64,000 nucleotides of DNA from Providencia rettgeri (GTDB lineage: Bacteria; Pseudomonadota; Gammaproteobacteria; Enterobacterales; Enterobacteriaceae). The notes below the pieces were generated by a model. That model searched no databases. It was not told where the DNA came from and saw only the letters and a program-made list of their open reading frames with translations. Location of the stretch: NCBI GenBank assembly GCA_900455085.1, contig UGTZ01000001.1:2758501-2822500 (forward strand), in the 5' to 3' direction. This document shows, piece after piece, positions 44,052-54,428 of the stretch (position 1 is its first letter; each line of letters starts with the position of its first letter). A program made the translations under genes and the position numbers.

Positions 44052-47000
44052 ATGAGTAGCACTACAACTATGGGTGTGAGACTTGATGAAGCAACTCGTG
44101 AACGCATTAAAAATGCCGCTCAGCGTCTTGACCGCACATCACATTGGCTTATCAAACAAGCTATTTATAATTACCTAGAACAACTCGATAATGGCCAAGC
44201 CTTTCCAGAGCTCTCACCGGGTATCGATGTAAAAGAAAATCAAACTTCTGATGAAGACACCACCGTTGAATCTAACTATCAACCATTCTTAGATTTCGCA
44301 GAGCACATTTTACCACAATCTGTAAAACGCTCTGCAATTACTTCTGCTTACCGAATTCCTGAAACACAAGCCGTGCCAATGTTGTTACAGCAAGCACAGC
44401 TCCCTACAGAACAAGCTGAAGCGGCTCATAAATTAGCTTATTCAATAGCTGAAAAACTACGCAATCAAAAAAATGGCATCGGCCGCTCAGGTTTAGTTCA
44501 AGGTCTACTCCAAGAATTTTCACTTTCATCTCAAGAAGGTGTCGCATTAATGTGTCTCGCAGAGGCCTTACTGCGCATTCCTGATAAAGCAACTCGAGAT
44601 GCGCTCATCCGCGATAAAATTAGCAATGGGAATTGGCAATCACACCTTGGCCAAAGTAGCTCAATGTTTGTCAATACCGCGACTTGGGGTCTGCTATTTA
44701 CGGGTAAGCTAGTTTCTACGCATAATGAAGCTAAACTCTCAACCTCACTTAATCGCATCATTAGTAAAAGTGGTGAACCGCTGGTACGCAAAGGTGTTGA
44801 TATGGCGATGCGCCTTATGGGAGAGCAATTTGTTACTGGCGAAACTATCTCCCAAGCGCTCGCTAACGCACGAAAACTCGAAGATAAAGGCTTCCGCTAT
44901 TCCTACGACATGCTGGGCGAAGCCGCATTAACGGAAAAAGATGCACAAGATTACATGGTGTCTTACCAACAAGCTATCCACGCGATTGGTAAAGCATCAA
45001 ATGGCCGCGGTATTTATGAAGGCCCCGGTATTTCAATTAAGCTATCTGCATTACATCCACGTTATAGCCGCGCACAATACTCTCGCGTGATGGAAGAACT
45101 TTATCCACGCCTATTATCCCTTGTATTACAAGCGCATCAATACGATGTAGGGATTAATATTGACGCAGAAGAAGCCGACCGCTTAGAAATCTCTTTAGAT
45201 TTACTAGAAAAACTCTGTTTTGAACCACAACTCGCGGGGTGGAATGGGATTGGCTTTGTAATCCAGGCCTATCAAAAACGCTGCCCATTTGTGATTGACT
45301 CAATCATAAATTTAGCTGAACGCAGCCAACGTCGTTTAATGATCCGCTTGGTAAAAGGGGCTTATTGGGACAGTGAAATCAAGCGCGCGCAAATGGATGG
45401 GCTAGAAGGTTATCCAGTTTATACGCGTAAAGTGTATACTGACGTTTCTTATATTGCCTGTGCACGGAAACTGTTGTCGGTTCCCAATTTAATTTACCCG
45501 CAGTTTGCAACACACAACGCACATACTCTCTCTGCTATCTACCAAATTGCAGGTAAAAACTACTACCCGGGCCAATATGAATTTCAATGTCTACATGGAA
45601 TGGGTGAGCCACTTTATGAACAAGTGGTTGGTAAAGTCGCTGATGGCAAACTAAACCGACCTTGTCGTATTTATGCACCTGTCGGTACTCACGAGACACT
45701 ACTTGCCTATTTGGTGCGTCGATTATTAGAAAATGGTGCAAATACTTCATTTGTAAACCGTATTGCTGATGCTACTATTCCGCTAGATGAATTAGTTGCT
45801 GACCCAGTTAAAGATGTCTTAGAACTGTCTAAAACTGAAGGTCAAATTGGCTTACCGCATCCAAAAATTCCGTTACCACGTGATTTATACGGCCAAGAAC
45901 GAGTAAATTCGATGGGGCTTGACCTATCAAACGAACATCGACTGGCTTCCTTATCAAGTGCCCTACTGAGTGCAGGTATGCATCAAAAAATAGCAGAACC
46001 GCTGTTAGGGGGCAATTTCCAAGCTTCGCAAACGTTACCTGAAGCAACACCAATTATAAACCCTGCCTGTAATAAAGATATAGTTGGCCATGTTCGTGAA
46101 ACAACAGAACAAGAAGCTGAACATGCATTAAATACCGCTAACGATGCGGGTACTATCTGGTTCGCAACTCCGCCTTCTGAACGAGCAGCTATCTTATTAC
46201 GAGCCGCTGACCTTATGGAGCAACAGTTACAGCCACTATTAGATATTTTAGTTCGTGAAGCGGGTAAGACCTACAACAATGCAATTGCGGAAGTTAGGGA
46301 AGCGGTAGATTTTCTTAATTACTATGCAACTCAAGTCAAGAATGATTTTGATAACAATACGCACCGTCCTTTAGGGCCTGTGGTCTGTATTAGTCCATGG
46401 AACTTCCCGTTAGCAATATTTTCAGGCCAAATTGCAGCTGCTCTCGCGGCAGGAAATACCGTACTCGCGAAGCCGGCAGAACAAACACCATTAATCGGTG
46501 CTATTGCGGTTTCCATTTTGCATCAAGCGGGTATTCCACGCGATGTACTGCAATTTTTACCGGGTAAAGGTGAAACGATTGGTGCCCAACTCGTTGGTGA
46601 TAGCCGTGTTCGTGGAGTCATGTTTACGGGGTCAACTGAAGTTGCAGGATTACTTCAACGTAATATCGCTGGACGCTTAGATGCACAGGGCCGACCAACC
46701 CCGCTGATTGCAGAAACGGGCGGATTAAATGCCATGATCGTTGATTCTTCTGCATTAACAGAACAGGTTGTCATTGATGTTGTCGCATCTGCATTTGATA
46801 GCGCAGGTCAGCGTTGTTCAGCACTGCGCATTCTATGCATCCAAGAAGATGTCGCAGATAGAACGATTCGTATGTTAAAAGGCGCAATGGAAGAGTGCCG
46901 CATGGGGAATCCAGAACATTTATCAACCGATATTGGCCCGGTGATTGACCGTGAAGCAAAAGAAAATATCGATCAACATATTCAAAAAATGCGTAGCAAA

Positions 47001-48035
47001 GGGAAAGTCGTCTTCCAAGCCGCATTTGAAAATCATGATGATCAACAAGAACAAATGGAAGGAACCTATGTTAAGCCGACATTGATAGAACTTGATGATG
47101 TTAGTGAGCTGAAAAAAGAGATCTTTGGCCCTGTTCTGCACGTTGTACGTTTTAAACGAGATGAGCTAGAAGCACTCGTTGAACAAATTAACGCTGCGGG
47201 TTATGGGCTGACACTTGGTGTTCACACTCGTATCGATGAAACTATCAACCAAGTTGTTTCAAAAGCTAAAGTAGGTAATCTGTACGTAAACCGAAATATG
47301 GTTGGTGCCGTTGTTGGTGTGCAACCTTTTGGTGGTGAAGGTTTATCTGGAACTGGGCCTAAAGCAGGCGGGCCACTATACCTCTATCGTTTATTAAGAG
47401 AACGCCCAGATAACGCGGTTTCAAACACTTTAGAGAGACAAGATAGCCATTTACCGATGGATGCCAGTGCCCGAACCGTATTACTCGAGCCATTTGAAGC
47501 ACTTACTCAATGGTCTGAAAAACAAAATTCGGTTATTTCCCCCTCCGTTATTGAGCTATTTACACGCCATAGTCAGACAGGAACCACTCGTGTGTTGCCC
47601 GGTCCAACGGGAGAAAGGAATACCTATACCTTGCGCCCACGTGGTTTGATTTTATGCCTTAGCGATAATGAACAAGATTGTTTAACTCAGTTAACAGCGG
47701 TGCTTTCTACGGGTTGTCAGGTGTTATGGCCAGATAGCGAACTTCATCAGAAGCTATTTAAGTCACTACCTGAAAAAGTGAGAAAAACCATATCGCTAAC
47801 TAAAAACTGGATAGAATCTAAAGAGCCAATCGAAGGGGTTATTTACCATGGTGACAGCGATCAGTTAAAAGAGGTTTGTGCAGCGGTTGCACAACGTAAA
47901 GGGCCTATTATTTCAGTACAAGGCTTTGAACGAGGTGAAACTAATCTGCTGACTGAACGCTTACTTCATGAGCGCTCATTGAGTGTCAATACCGCGGCTG
48001 CAGGTGGTAATGCTAGCTTAATGACGATCGGGTAA
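44052..48035 (+). CDS. putA: Bifunctional proline dehydrogenase / P5C dehydrogenase and repressor PutA
   Basis: PutA oxidises proline to glutamate in two steps at the membrane and, when proline is absent, represses put genes. The 1327-residue trifunctional protein has an N-terminal ribbon-helix-helix (MGVRLDEATRERIKNAAQRL, about residues 7-48), the flavin PRODH barrel (KLSALHPRYSRAQY, RLMIRLVKGAYWDSE), and an aldehyde dehydrogenase domain with catalytic Glu in AETGGLNAMIV and Cys in AGQRCSALR. The C-terminal extension is also present. Full length compared with E. coli (1320). It can act on the GTTGCA sites upstream. Confidence 0.97.
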   Translation: MSSTTTMGVRLDEATRERIKNAAQRLDRTSHWLIKQAIYNYLEQLDNGQAFPELSPGIDVKENQTSDEDTTVESNYQPFLDFAEHILPQSVKRSAITSAYRIPETQAVPMLLQQAQLPTEQAEAAHKLAYSIAEKLRNQKNGIGRSGLVQGLLQEFSLSSQEGVALMCLAEALLRIPDKATRDALIRDKISNGNWQSHLGQSSSMFVNTATWGLLFTGKLVSTHNEAKLSTSLNRIISKSGEPLVRKGVDMAMRLMGEQFVTGETISQALANARKLEDKGFRYSYDMLGEAALTEKDAQDYMVSYQQAIHAIGKASNGRGIYEGPGISIKLSALHPRYSRAQYSRVMEELYPRLLSLVLQAHQYDVGINIDAEEADRLEISLDLLEKLCFEPQLAGWNGIGFVIQAYQKRCPFVIDSIINLAERSQRRLMIRLVKGAYWDSEIKRAQMDGLEGYPVYTRKVYTDVSYIACARKLLSVPNLIYPQFATHNAHTLSAIYQIAGKNYYPGQYEFQCLHGMGEPLYEQVVGKVADGKLNRPCRIYAPVGTHETLLAYLVRRLLENGANTSFVNRIADATIPLDELVADPVKDVLELSKTEGQIGLPHPKIPLPRDLYGQERVNSMGLDLSNEHRLASLSSALLSAGMHQKIAEPLLGGNFQASQTLPEATPIINPACNKDIVGHVRETTEQEAEHALNTANDAGTIWFATPPSERAAILLRAADLMEQQLQPLLDILVREAGKTYNNAIAEVREAVDFLNYYATQVKNDFDNNTHRPLGPVVCISPWNFPLAIFSGQIAAALAAGNTVLAKPAEQTPLIGAIAVSILHQAGIPRDVLQFLPGKGETIGAQLVGDSRVRGVMFTGSTEVAGLLQRNIAGRLDAQGRPTPLIAETGGLNAMIVDSSALTEQVVIDVVASAFDSAGQRCSALRILCIQEDVADRTIRMLKGAMEECRMGNPEHLSTDIGPVIDREAKENIDQHIQKMRSKGKVVFQAAFENHDDQQEQMEGTYVKPTLIELDDVSELKKEIFGPVLHVVRFKRDELEALVEQINAAGYGLTLGVHTRIDETINQVVSKAKVGNLYVNRNMVGAVVGVQPFGGEGLSGTGPKAGGPLYLYRLLRERPDNAVSNTLERQDSHLPMDASARTVLLEPFEALTQWSEKQNSVISPSVIELFTRHSQTGTTRVLPGPTGERNTYTLRPRGLILCLSDNEQDCLTQLTAVLSTGCQVLWPDSELHQKLFKSLPEKVRKTISLTKNWIESKEPIEGVIYHGDSDQLKEVCAAVAQRKGPIISVQGFERGETNLLTERLLHERSLSVNTAAAGGNASLMTIG

Positions 48036-48041
48036 TAAACA

Positions 48042-48075
48042 AAAGGCCTGACCTCGCAGTTTATGAGGATCAGGC
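48042..48075 (+). terminator. Hairpin after putA
   Basis: GGCCTGAcCTC..GAGgaTCAGGCC forms an interrupted stem just after the putA stop, without a T-tract. Confidence 0.5.
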
Positions 48076-48254
48076 CATCCATCACAATGTGTTTATTTAA
48101 AAATACACTTATCTCATAAGAATAACAGTCGCGGTTCCTATCAGATAAGTGCTATCTCATATATTTACTGCTAGAAACATAAAAGGTGCCCACGAGGACA
48201 CCATTGTTTAAAAACAACAATGAAAATAACGATGCTTATTTTCAGTATGTCATT

Positions 48255-48773
48255 CTAATTATTGCACTTTTCAGATTCCCAGAATAAATATTGTTCATAT
48301 TTACGTAATGCAATATTGTAATTGCTAAATGCAGAGTCTGTCATTTTTTCACTTAACTCTTCTTGAACTTTACTTGCAGTAAATTCTTTCATAGAAAAAT
48401 TAGAAGAAGATAACAGCTCATCTAAACGTCGTAAACGAACAACATATTCACGAACAGTACTATGGCTCATCTCAGTCTGTAAGAATAAATACTGTTTAAA
48501 TGACATAATATCAAAATAATCAGTATTACTATTGCAATAAATTTCACTACAAAAACGACAAAGTGCAGTAAATTTATCTTGCAGCTCCCCCCAGGTAGCT
48601 TCATCAACCAATTCAGTCATATCAGCGATAGCTTCTTTATTTAAGATGTCATCGTTGAAAACTAAAGAGATACGATCAAGAGCCTTGTGACAATGTGCAC
48701 AATGAGTTTGGCTGTGTTTAAAATCTTTGATGTAACGACTCAGAGGCCGTTTCTTTACAATAGAAGCAGACAT
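48255..48773 (-). CDS. fliZ: Flagellar/curli regulator FliZ
   Basis: FliZ modulates motility, in E. coli antagonising sigma-S promoters and in relatives stimulating flhDC. The 172-residue protein aligns along its length with E. coli FliZ: KRPLSRYIKDFKHSQTHCAH, two CxxC zinc-type pairs (CAHC, CRFC), TEMSHSTVREYVVRLRRLDE and SNYNIALRKYEQYL. The motif TVREYVVRLRRL is the core-binding-like DNA contact region. In most enterics fliZ is cotranscribed with fliA; here it stands alone, about 32 kb away, in a locus next to putA. Confidence 0.92.
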   Translation of the reverse strand: MSASIVKKRPLSRYIKDFKHSQTHCAHCHKALDRISLVFNDDILNKEAIADMTELVDEATWGELQDKFTALCRFCSEIYCNSNTDYFDIMSFKQYLFLQTEMSHSTVREYVVRLRRLDELLSSSNFSMKEFTASKVQEELSEKMTDSAFSNYNIALRKYEQYLFWESEKCNN

Positions 48774-49813
48774 AATGGTAAAGCCCTGTGTGTAAGTCTA
48801 AATATAAAATTGTAACCAAATAAATCAGGTTACATACATTGTATGCCCATAGCATTAATATATTATTTGCTATGTTGCATTGCGATATGGTGAATCCATA
48901 TCATATATTCTTACTTTACCTTTAGAGAACTAATCATTCTAAAAATGTACAGTAAGAAAAGTTATCGCCCTTTGTTAAAAACATTCTAACCCGTCTCTCG
49001 CTCTTTGGCGAATTTCTACGGTGAGTCAATTTTGGTATGAATTTGAGTTAGCGTCAACAAAATTAACTTAATTGTCGTTAACCGTGTACACCTATCATTA
49101 ACCATAAGTTAAGCAATATTTACTTATTAGTTCGCTTAAAAACAAAGACTTTACCTGATAATTTCATCTTCGTACAAAGAAAATTTAATTTAAAAATCAA
49201 ACTTATACTGATACAAAGGTTTTCTTCTTAAATTTGTGAAGTAGCTCACTTTTCACATCTATAATTGCATCTTAAATGAACAGCCATTAATTCTATAAAT
49301 ATTTCATAGTAAAAATTTATCATTCAACCGTAAATATTTTGTTACAAATAAACGATTTTTTAATAATTTTAATTGTGTATAAAAAAATGTTATAACAATA
49401 TTTCAAAATCTTATATAGGTAAATTCACGCATAACGCATTATTCTATCTTGCGAGTTGAAACATAATTATCGTCAAAAAATATGTTTATTAAAATTAGAC
49501 AACCATTTTTCCTTCTCCTAATAAACCTTTAACTTCTTATCTCAAGCTTCAATCACTTCATCCGTCTATTAATCACCCTAGATAAGCGTAAAATAGTCAA
49601 AGGCATCCCATAACAACATGATAAAAAACAATTTAGTTATAGTTACAAAATTATGTAATGTAAACATCCTGAAATGAAATATGATAGCCTAATTAAATTG
49701 AAACTTAATTAATTAGCTAAGATATTATTTTAGGATTTGTCACGTTTGATATTAAAAACATCTCTTATATACTCAATTTGCTATATAAATAAATAATTTT
49801 AATAAGGTTGATT
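48774..49813. other. Long AT-rich region, no gene recognised
   Basis: About 1 kb upstream of both fliZ (left) and a small lipoprotein gene (right). It is rich in A/T runs and contains a short near-symmetric pair (GTTAGCGTCAACAAAATTAA / TTAATTGTCGTTAAC at about 49050-49083). I see no ORF, tRNA or clear ncRNA. It is large enough to carry complex regulation for fliZ. Confidence 0.5.
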
Positions 49814-50125
49814 ATGAAAAAGTTGATTTTAGCTTGTGGTATGGGTTTATTGGCACTGACAATCACTGCTTGTTCAGAAGAAGAGAAAAAAGGTGAAGTT
49901 GCTGGTGCAACTGAAACTTGTAACGCTTACTTCGCTGAAGTTGATAGCTTAATTGCTAAAGCTTCAGAAAACCCGCAAGCAAAAACTCAGTTAGATGCAA
50001 TGAAAGGTCAGCTGGAAGAAGGTAAAAAACAAGTTGCTGCACTACCTAAGGATCAGCAAGATAAAGCTTGCCAACAAGGTATTGATGCAATGAAACAGAT
50101 GAAAGCTGCATTAGGCCTGCAATAA
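49814..50125 (+). CDS. Small lipoprotein, DUF5339-like
   Basis: 103 residues: lipobox signal (MKKLILACGMGLLALTITAC, Cys20), then EEEKKGEVAGATETCNAYFA and a helical, Lys/Gln-rich domain with a second cysteine (DKACQQGIDAMKQM). The paired Cys and helical hairpin match the DUF5339 group of enteric periplasmic proteins. Function unknown. ATG 49814 begins the signal; the upstream ATG at 49808 is less likely. Confidence 0.7.
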   Translation: MKKLILACGMGLLALTITACSEEEKKGEVAGATETCNAYFAEVDSLIAKASENPQAKTQLDAMKGQLEEGKKQVAALPKDQQDKACQQGIDAMKQMKAALGLQ

Positions 50126-50155
50126 GCCCTATTCTTCTTTATTCTGTAGATCAAC

Positions 50156-50180
50156 AAGAGCCACACTAGTGGCTCTTTTT
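50156..50180 (+). terminator. Intrinsic terminator
   Basis: AAGAGCCAC-ACTA-GTGGCTCTT followed by TTT, 31 bases after the lipoprotein gene and convergent with mgtB. Confidence 0.88.
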
Positions 50181-50239
50181 ATTGCGCACAAAAAAGAACA
50201 ACCATCCTTGGTTTTTCTTTTTCCAGACTTAACAATACA

Positions 50240-52942
50240 TTATAACCACGTACCAAAACGTTTAATATAAAACTGCTTCATCAATTGAGCTACAACACAA
50301 TAGCTCACTAATGTCAGAACTAGCCATGGGAAATATTCTATTGGCAACGGTTGTAATCCTATCATTTCACCAAATGAAGAAAATGGAATATATAACCCGA
50401 GAGCCATAATTAACCCTGTCGTTAACATAACAGGTAATGCGGCTGTGCTCTGTATAAACGGTATTTTTTGTGTTCTTAGCATATGAACAACTAGCGTTTG
50501 TGAAAGTAACCCTTCAACAAACCAACCGGATTGGAACAACGCTTCATGAGCAACACTATTTGCTTGGAACACGTACCACATTAGCGCAAAAGTCGTGATA
50601 TCAAAGATAGAGGACGTTGGCCCAATCCAAATCATAAAGCGACCGATATTTTTTGCATCCCATTTGCGAGGGCGTTTTAAAAACTCTTTATCCATTTTAT
50701 CCCAGGGTAATGCAAGCTGGGAAATATCATACAGCAAGTTTTGAACGAGCAAATGAATGGCTAGCATCGGTAGGAAGGGAATAAATGCACTGGCAATCAA
50801 TACAGAAAATACGTTACCGAAGTTAGAGCTCGCTGTCATATTTAAGTATTTAATAATATTGCCGAAAGTTTCACGTCCTTTAATCACCCCCTGCTCTAAT
50901 ACCATTAAATCTTTTTCAAGTAAGATAATATCCGCAGATTCCTTAGCAATGTCCGTCCCTGTATCAACTGAAATTCCCACATCAGCATCACGTAATGCCG
51001 GTGCATCGTTAATCCCATCACCAAGAAAGCCAACTGTATGCCCATTTGCTTGTAACCGCTTTAAAATACGGGATTTTTGCAAGGGTGTTAATTTACAAAA
51101 AACTGAAACCTGCTCAACTTTCTGACCGAGCTCTTCGTCCGTCAAAGCTTCAATTTCCAGACCAGTCATGATTTCACTGATATTTAGGCCAACATCATGA
51201 CAAATTTTTTCGGTAATAATCGCATTATCACCCGTCAACACCTTCACCGTAACACCATTTTCACGTAGCGCTGCAATGGCTGAAATTGCGCTTTCTTTTG
51301 CTGGGTCCAGAAAAGTTAAAATGCCTTGTAGTTCTAACTGATGCTCAGCTTGAGTTGAAAGCGGTAAGCGGGCTTCAGCATCATTCAAACGGCGAGTTGC
51401 GAGTAGTAATACACGAAATCCTTGTCTGTTATAGTCACTCACTAGCTCAGTAATTGTTGCTCTTGCTTGGTTATCAAGTAAATGAAGCTCACCATCTTGT
51501 TGATAGCTTTGGCAAACAGCTAACATTTCCTCAGCGGCGCCTTTACAAATAAGTAGGGCTTCACCTTCTGGTGTTCGTACTGTCACTGACAATTTACGCC
51601 GAATAAAATCAAAGGGTAATTCATCAATTTTTTGAAATCCTTTTAGCTGCTCAACTTCACTGTTCCCTCTACCACGACGAATAATTGCCTGATCCATCAT
51701 GTTCTTAGCGCCACTTTGATGGAAGCTATTTAGCCAAGCCAGTTGCAAGATTTTACTATTTTTCTGCCCATTACTGTCTAAATAATGTTCTAAAATAATA
51801 CGATCTTGCGTTAAAGTTCCCGTTTTATCGGTACACAGCACATCCATTGCACCAAAGTTTTGGATAGCATTTAATCTTTTGACAATCACCTTGTGTTTTG
51901 ACATGGCAATTGCACCTTTGGCTAAATTGGAGCTAACAATCATCGGTAACATTTCGGGCGTTAACCCCACAGCAACCGCCAGTGAGAATAATGTTGCTTC
52001 GAACCAATCACCTTTTGTAAACCCATTGATAAGTAAGACAATTGGTACCATGACTAACATAAAACGAATCAATAACCAACTTACGCTATTCACACCACGA
52101 TCAAACGATGTTTGCGCACGGCTCCCCACAATGGATTTAGCCAACGAGCCTAAATAGGTTTTTCCGCCGGTTGCCACCACAATTCCACGTGCTGTACCGC
52201 TGGTAACATTGGTTCCCATTAAACAAATATTTGAAATCTCTAATAATTCATTTTCTGTTGGCGATACGGGATCTAAACTTTTGGCTGAAACGTCACCCAA
52301 TGTGTCATATTTTTCAACGGGTATGGACTCCCCTGTTAGAATCGCTTGGCTGATAAACAAATCTCTTGATTCGACTAGCTTTAAATCAGCAGGAACCATA
52401 TCTCCTGCGGATAACAACACAATATCCCCAGGTACTAAGCATTTAATCGGCACCTCTTTTCGAACTGAACGTCCCGTTTTATTGTCGCGACGAAATACCG
52501 TAGCTGTCGTTCGAACTAAGGATTTCAATGCTTCCGCAGCTTTATTGGTACGATATTCTTGCCAAAAACGCAAAAATCCACTCAGTAAAACCATAGTGAC
52601 AATAATAATCACCCCGGTTAAGTCTGTTTCCTCACCTTGACGTTCGGGAATAACATAATCCGTAAAAAAACTAACAACTGCTAATATAATCAGTACGAAT
52701 ATAAATGGATTTTTAAAGGAAGTGAGTAGTTGCTTCCATGCTGGAGGGGCTTTTTCATGAGCAACTTCATTCTCACCTTCAGTCACTAGGCGATCCATCG
52801 CCTCATTCTCAGATAAGCCTAATAAATTTGTTTGATATTCATTGAGCACTTGCTCAATATTTTTACTCGCTTGTTCGCCAACAATATATTTTTGGCGTGC
52901 AGCCGCTTTGACGCTTTTACGCGGTTCTCTTATTTCAGTCAT
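50240..52942 (-). CDS. mgtB: Magnesium-importing P-type ATPase MgtB
   Basis: MgtA/MgtB-type P3B ATPases import Mg2+ at low external magnesium. The 900-residue protein has the phosphorylation loop LCTDKTGTLTQD, the TGES actuator motif, LTGDN and LGDGINDAPALRDADVGIS, and about ten membrane segments. Near-identity blocks (FGAMDVLCTDKTGTLTQD; YDISQLALPWDKMDKEFLKR) match Salmonella MgtB. It follows mgtC by 149 bases on the same strand, the order of the PhoP-controlled mgtCB operon, which is why I prefer MgtB over MgtA. Confidence 0.93.
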   Translation of the reverse strand: MTEIREPRKSVKAAARQKYIVGEQASKNIEQVLNEYQTNLLGLSENEAMDRLVTEGENEVAHEKAPPAWKQLLTSFKNPFIFVLIILAVVSFFTDYVIPERQGEETDLTGVIIIVTMVLLSGFLRFWQEYRTNKAAEALKSLVRTTATVFRRDNKTGRSVRKEVPIKCLVPGDIVLLSAGDMVPADLKLVESRDLFISQAILTGESIPVEKYDTLGDVSAKSLDPVSPTENELLEISNICLMGTNVTSGTARGIVVATGGKTYLGSLAKSIVGSRAQTSFDRGVNSVSWLLIRFMLVMVPIVLLINGFTKGDWFEATLFSLAVAVGLTPEMLPMIVSSNLAKGAIAMSKHKVIVKRLNAIQNFGAMDVLCTDKTGTLTQDRIILEHYLDSNGQKNSKILQLAWLNSFHQSGAKNMMDQAIIRRGRGNSEVEQLKGFQKIDELPFDFIRRKLSVTVRTPEGEALLICKGAAEEMLAVCQSYQQDGELHLLDNQARATITELVSDYNRQGFRVLLLATRRLNDAEARLPLSTQAEHQLELQGILTFLDPAKESAISAIAALRENGVTVKVLTGDNAIITEKICHDVGLNISEIMTGLEIEALTDEELGQKVEQVSVFCKLTPLQKSRILKRLQANGHTVGFLGDGINDAPALRDADVGISVDTGTDIAKESADIILLEKDLMVLEQGVIKGRETFGNIIKYLNMTASSNFGNVFSVLIASAFIPFLPMLAIHLLVQNLLYDISQLALPWDKMDKEFLKRPRKWDAKNIGRFMIWIGPTSSIFDITTFALMWYVFQANSVAHEALFQSGWFVEGLLSQTLVVHMLRTQKIPFIQSTAALPVMLTTGLIMALGLYIPFSSFGEMIGLQPLPIEYFPWLVLTLVSYCVVAQLMKQFYIKRFGTWL

Positions 52943-53091
52943 AACGTTGTCTCGAATACAACACTCGTGATTTTAACGCTATCCAACTGAAATAAAATTA
53001 GTTTATTATCAGTTAGATAGCTCCAGATTACGACTCCATGACGGAGGGTGGTCGTCCATTTCAGCTCCTATAGTGAGTTAATTTAAAGTCA

Positions 53092-53790
53092 TCAGGCAGG
53101 TAGCTCTGATGCGACTTTCCAATTGATAGCACTAACACTTTGCTCAAGACTTATTCTGCATACCAATGCTTCAATTTCCTTTTGCTCGGCGGGTGTTGCA
53201 AGGAATTCAGCACACACTTCCAGCTGTTCAGGCTTTAATGTGTCGGCACTACTTAACGATTGCAATCGAATATGAAGCCCGTTAATTGCTTGTAAAATAA
53301 GTGTTCTTACTAAAATTTCATCCGTTTGATGGCACATTACACGGATCTTATAGCGCTGTTCTACATCAAGCGCTTGCTGCTGTGGTTGTTTATTAATTCG
53401 TGAAGCTGCTTCTCTTAATAAAATGTTGGCGCATAAAATTAATAACGTCGCCATCAATGCCAAAGAGTACTGCCCTAATCCACATAAAACACCGATCCCC
53501 GCAGAACACCAAAGCGTTGCCGCAGTATTTAGACCTCGAATGTTCATGCCTTCACGCATAATCACACCCGCCCCGAGGAAACCAATTCCAGACACCACTT
53601 GGGCAGCAATACGCCCAGGGCTATCAGGAGATGTTGTTACAGAACTTAAAATAAACACCGCAGCACCTGTTGCAACCAGTGCATTGGTTCTCAAGCCCGC
53701 CATTCGTTGACGCCACTGGCGCTCAGCACCGATTAATGCACCAAAACACATAGCAGACAGTAAATTTAAAATATCAGGGGAAAAAAGCAT
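53092..53790 (-). CDS. mgtC: MgtC virulence/Mg2+ adaptation membrane protein
   Basis: MgtC is an inner-membrane protein that lowers F-ATPase activity and supports growth in low Mg2+ and in macrophages. The 232-residue protein has four N-terminal membrane segments with FGALIGAERQWRQRMAGLRT and GIGFLGAGVIMREGMNIRGL, the family hallmark, and a C-terminal soluble ACT-like domain (KIRVMCHQTDEILVRTLILQ). GGAGGGATTATC precedes the ATG. mgtB follows in the same direction. The leader (53791-53990) is long enough for attenuation as in Salmonella, but I could not assign leader peptides. Confidence 0.94.
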   Translation of the reverse strand: MLFSPDILNLLSAMCFGALIGAERQWRQRMAGLRTNALVATGAAVFILSSVTTSPDSPGRIAAQVVSGIGFLGAGVIMREGMNIRGLNTAATLWCSAGIGVLCGLGQYSLALMATLLILCANILLREAASRINKQPQQQALDVEQRYKIRVMCHQTDEILVRTLILQAINGLHIRLQSLSSADTLKPEQLEVCAEFLATPAEQKEIEALVCRISLEQSVSAINWKVASELPA

Positions 53791-53993
53791 GATAATCCCT
53801 CCAAAAATAACTTGGATAATGATTTATATGCCTAATAAAAAGCATATAGCCATATATTTTGGAGTAAAATAAATTACTCAAAAACCATTAGCTATTGCCT
53901 GGAGGAAATAGAGAATAAATATAGACCAACATGACACACACTCAATACAGCTATAATATGCTATCTAATTAAATACAATTATAAGGGAGTAGT

Positions 53994-54180
53994 ATGATGA
54001 GGAAACATCAGACACCGCCCGCCATTGTGGCAAGCAGTGAAAAGAAAAGATGATTACTGGCTTGCCATTAAATTAAGTTTTTATTCCAACTCTGACTGTC
54101 CAAGTAATAATCTCCTAAGTAAAAGATGGAAGGAGTATAAGTGGGGAAAATTATTAAGTAAAGAACAAAGTGTTCATTAA
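53994..54180 (+). other. Possible small frameshifted gene of unknown function
   Basis: ATGATGAGGAAACATCAG.. has a strong AAGGGAG ribosome-binding site but its frame stops after 19 codons (54053). One frame over, the sequence from 54001 to TAA 54180 reads GNIRHRPPLWQAVKRKDDYW, LAIKLSFYSNSDCPSNNLLS, KRWKEYKWGKLLSKEQSVH, a composition unlike random translation. One missing or extra base near 54000 would join it to the start. It is opposite in strand to the flanking mgtC and dsrB genes. I do not recognise a family; a chance ORF is possible. Confidence 0.35.
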
Positions 54181-54188
54181 CTTGAAAC

Positions 54189-54380
54189 TTATCTTTCAAT
54201 TGGTGTAACAAAAATCCCTTCATCACCCTCTTTTTCATTAAAAAACCAAATACCTTCCGGGTAATCAGGTAATGCGATTAAGTACATTACCCCTTCATTG
54301 AAGGGCTCAATAAGTAAAATAGTGCCTTCACGACGCTCTTCCCCGTCTGTTTTTACATAAACACGGTCATTAATATTCAT
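54189..54380 (-). CDS. dsrB: DsrB-like small protein
   Basis: 63 residues (NINDRVYVKTDGEERREGTI, FNEGVMYLIALPDYPEGIWF, FNEKEGDEGIFVTP) matching E. coli DsrB along nearly its whole length. Function is not known; in E. coli it is a stationary-phase (sigma-S) gene. ATG 54380 gives the family start; the frame opens to 54398. It is transcribed in the same direction as cspC upstream, from which a terminator separates it. Confidence 0.85.
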   Translation of the reverse strand: MNINDRVYVKTDGEERREGTILLIEPFNEGVMYLIALPDYPEGIWFFNEKEGDEGIFVTPIER

Positions 54381-54428
54381 AACAGTCTTTTCCAACAAAA
54401 TATATTAACCATAAATGTAGCGCATACG

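Noticed and set aside
52943..53091. Mg2+ riboswitch or leader peptide between mgtC and mgtB
   Set aside because: A GC-containing hairpin is visible but no leader ORF or switch-like pair of structures could be supported.
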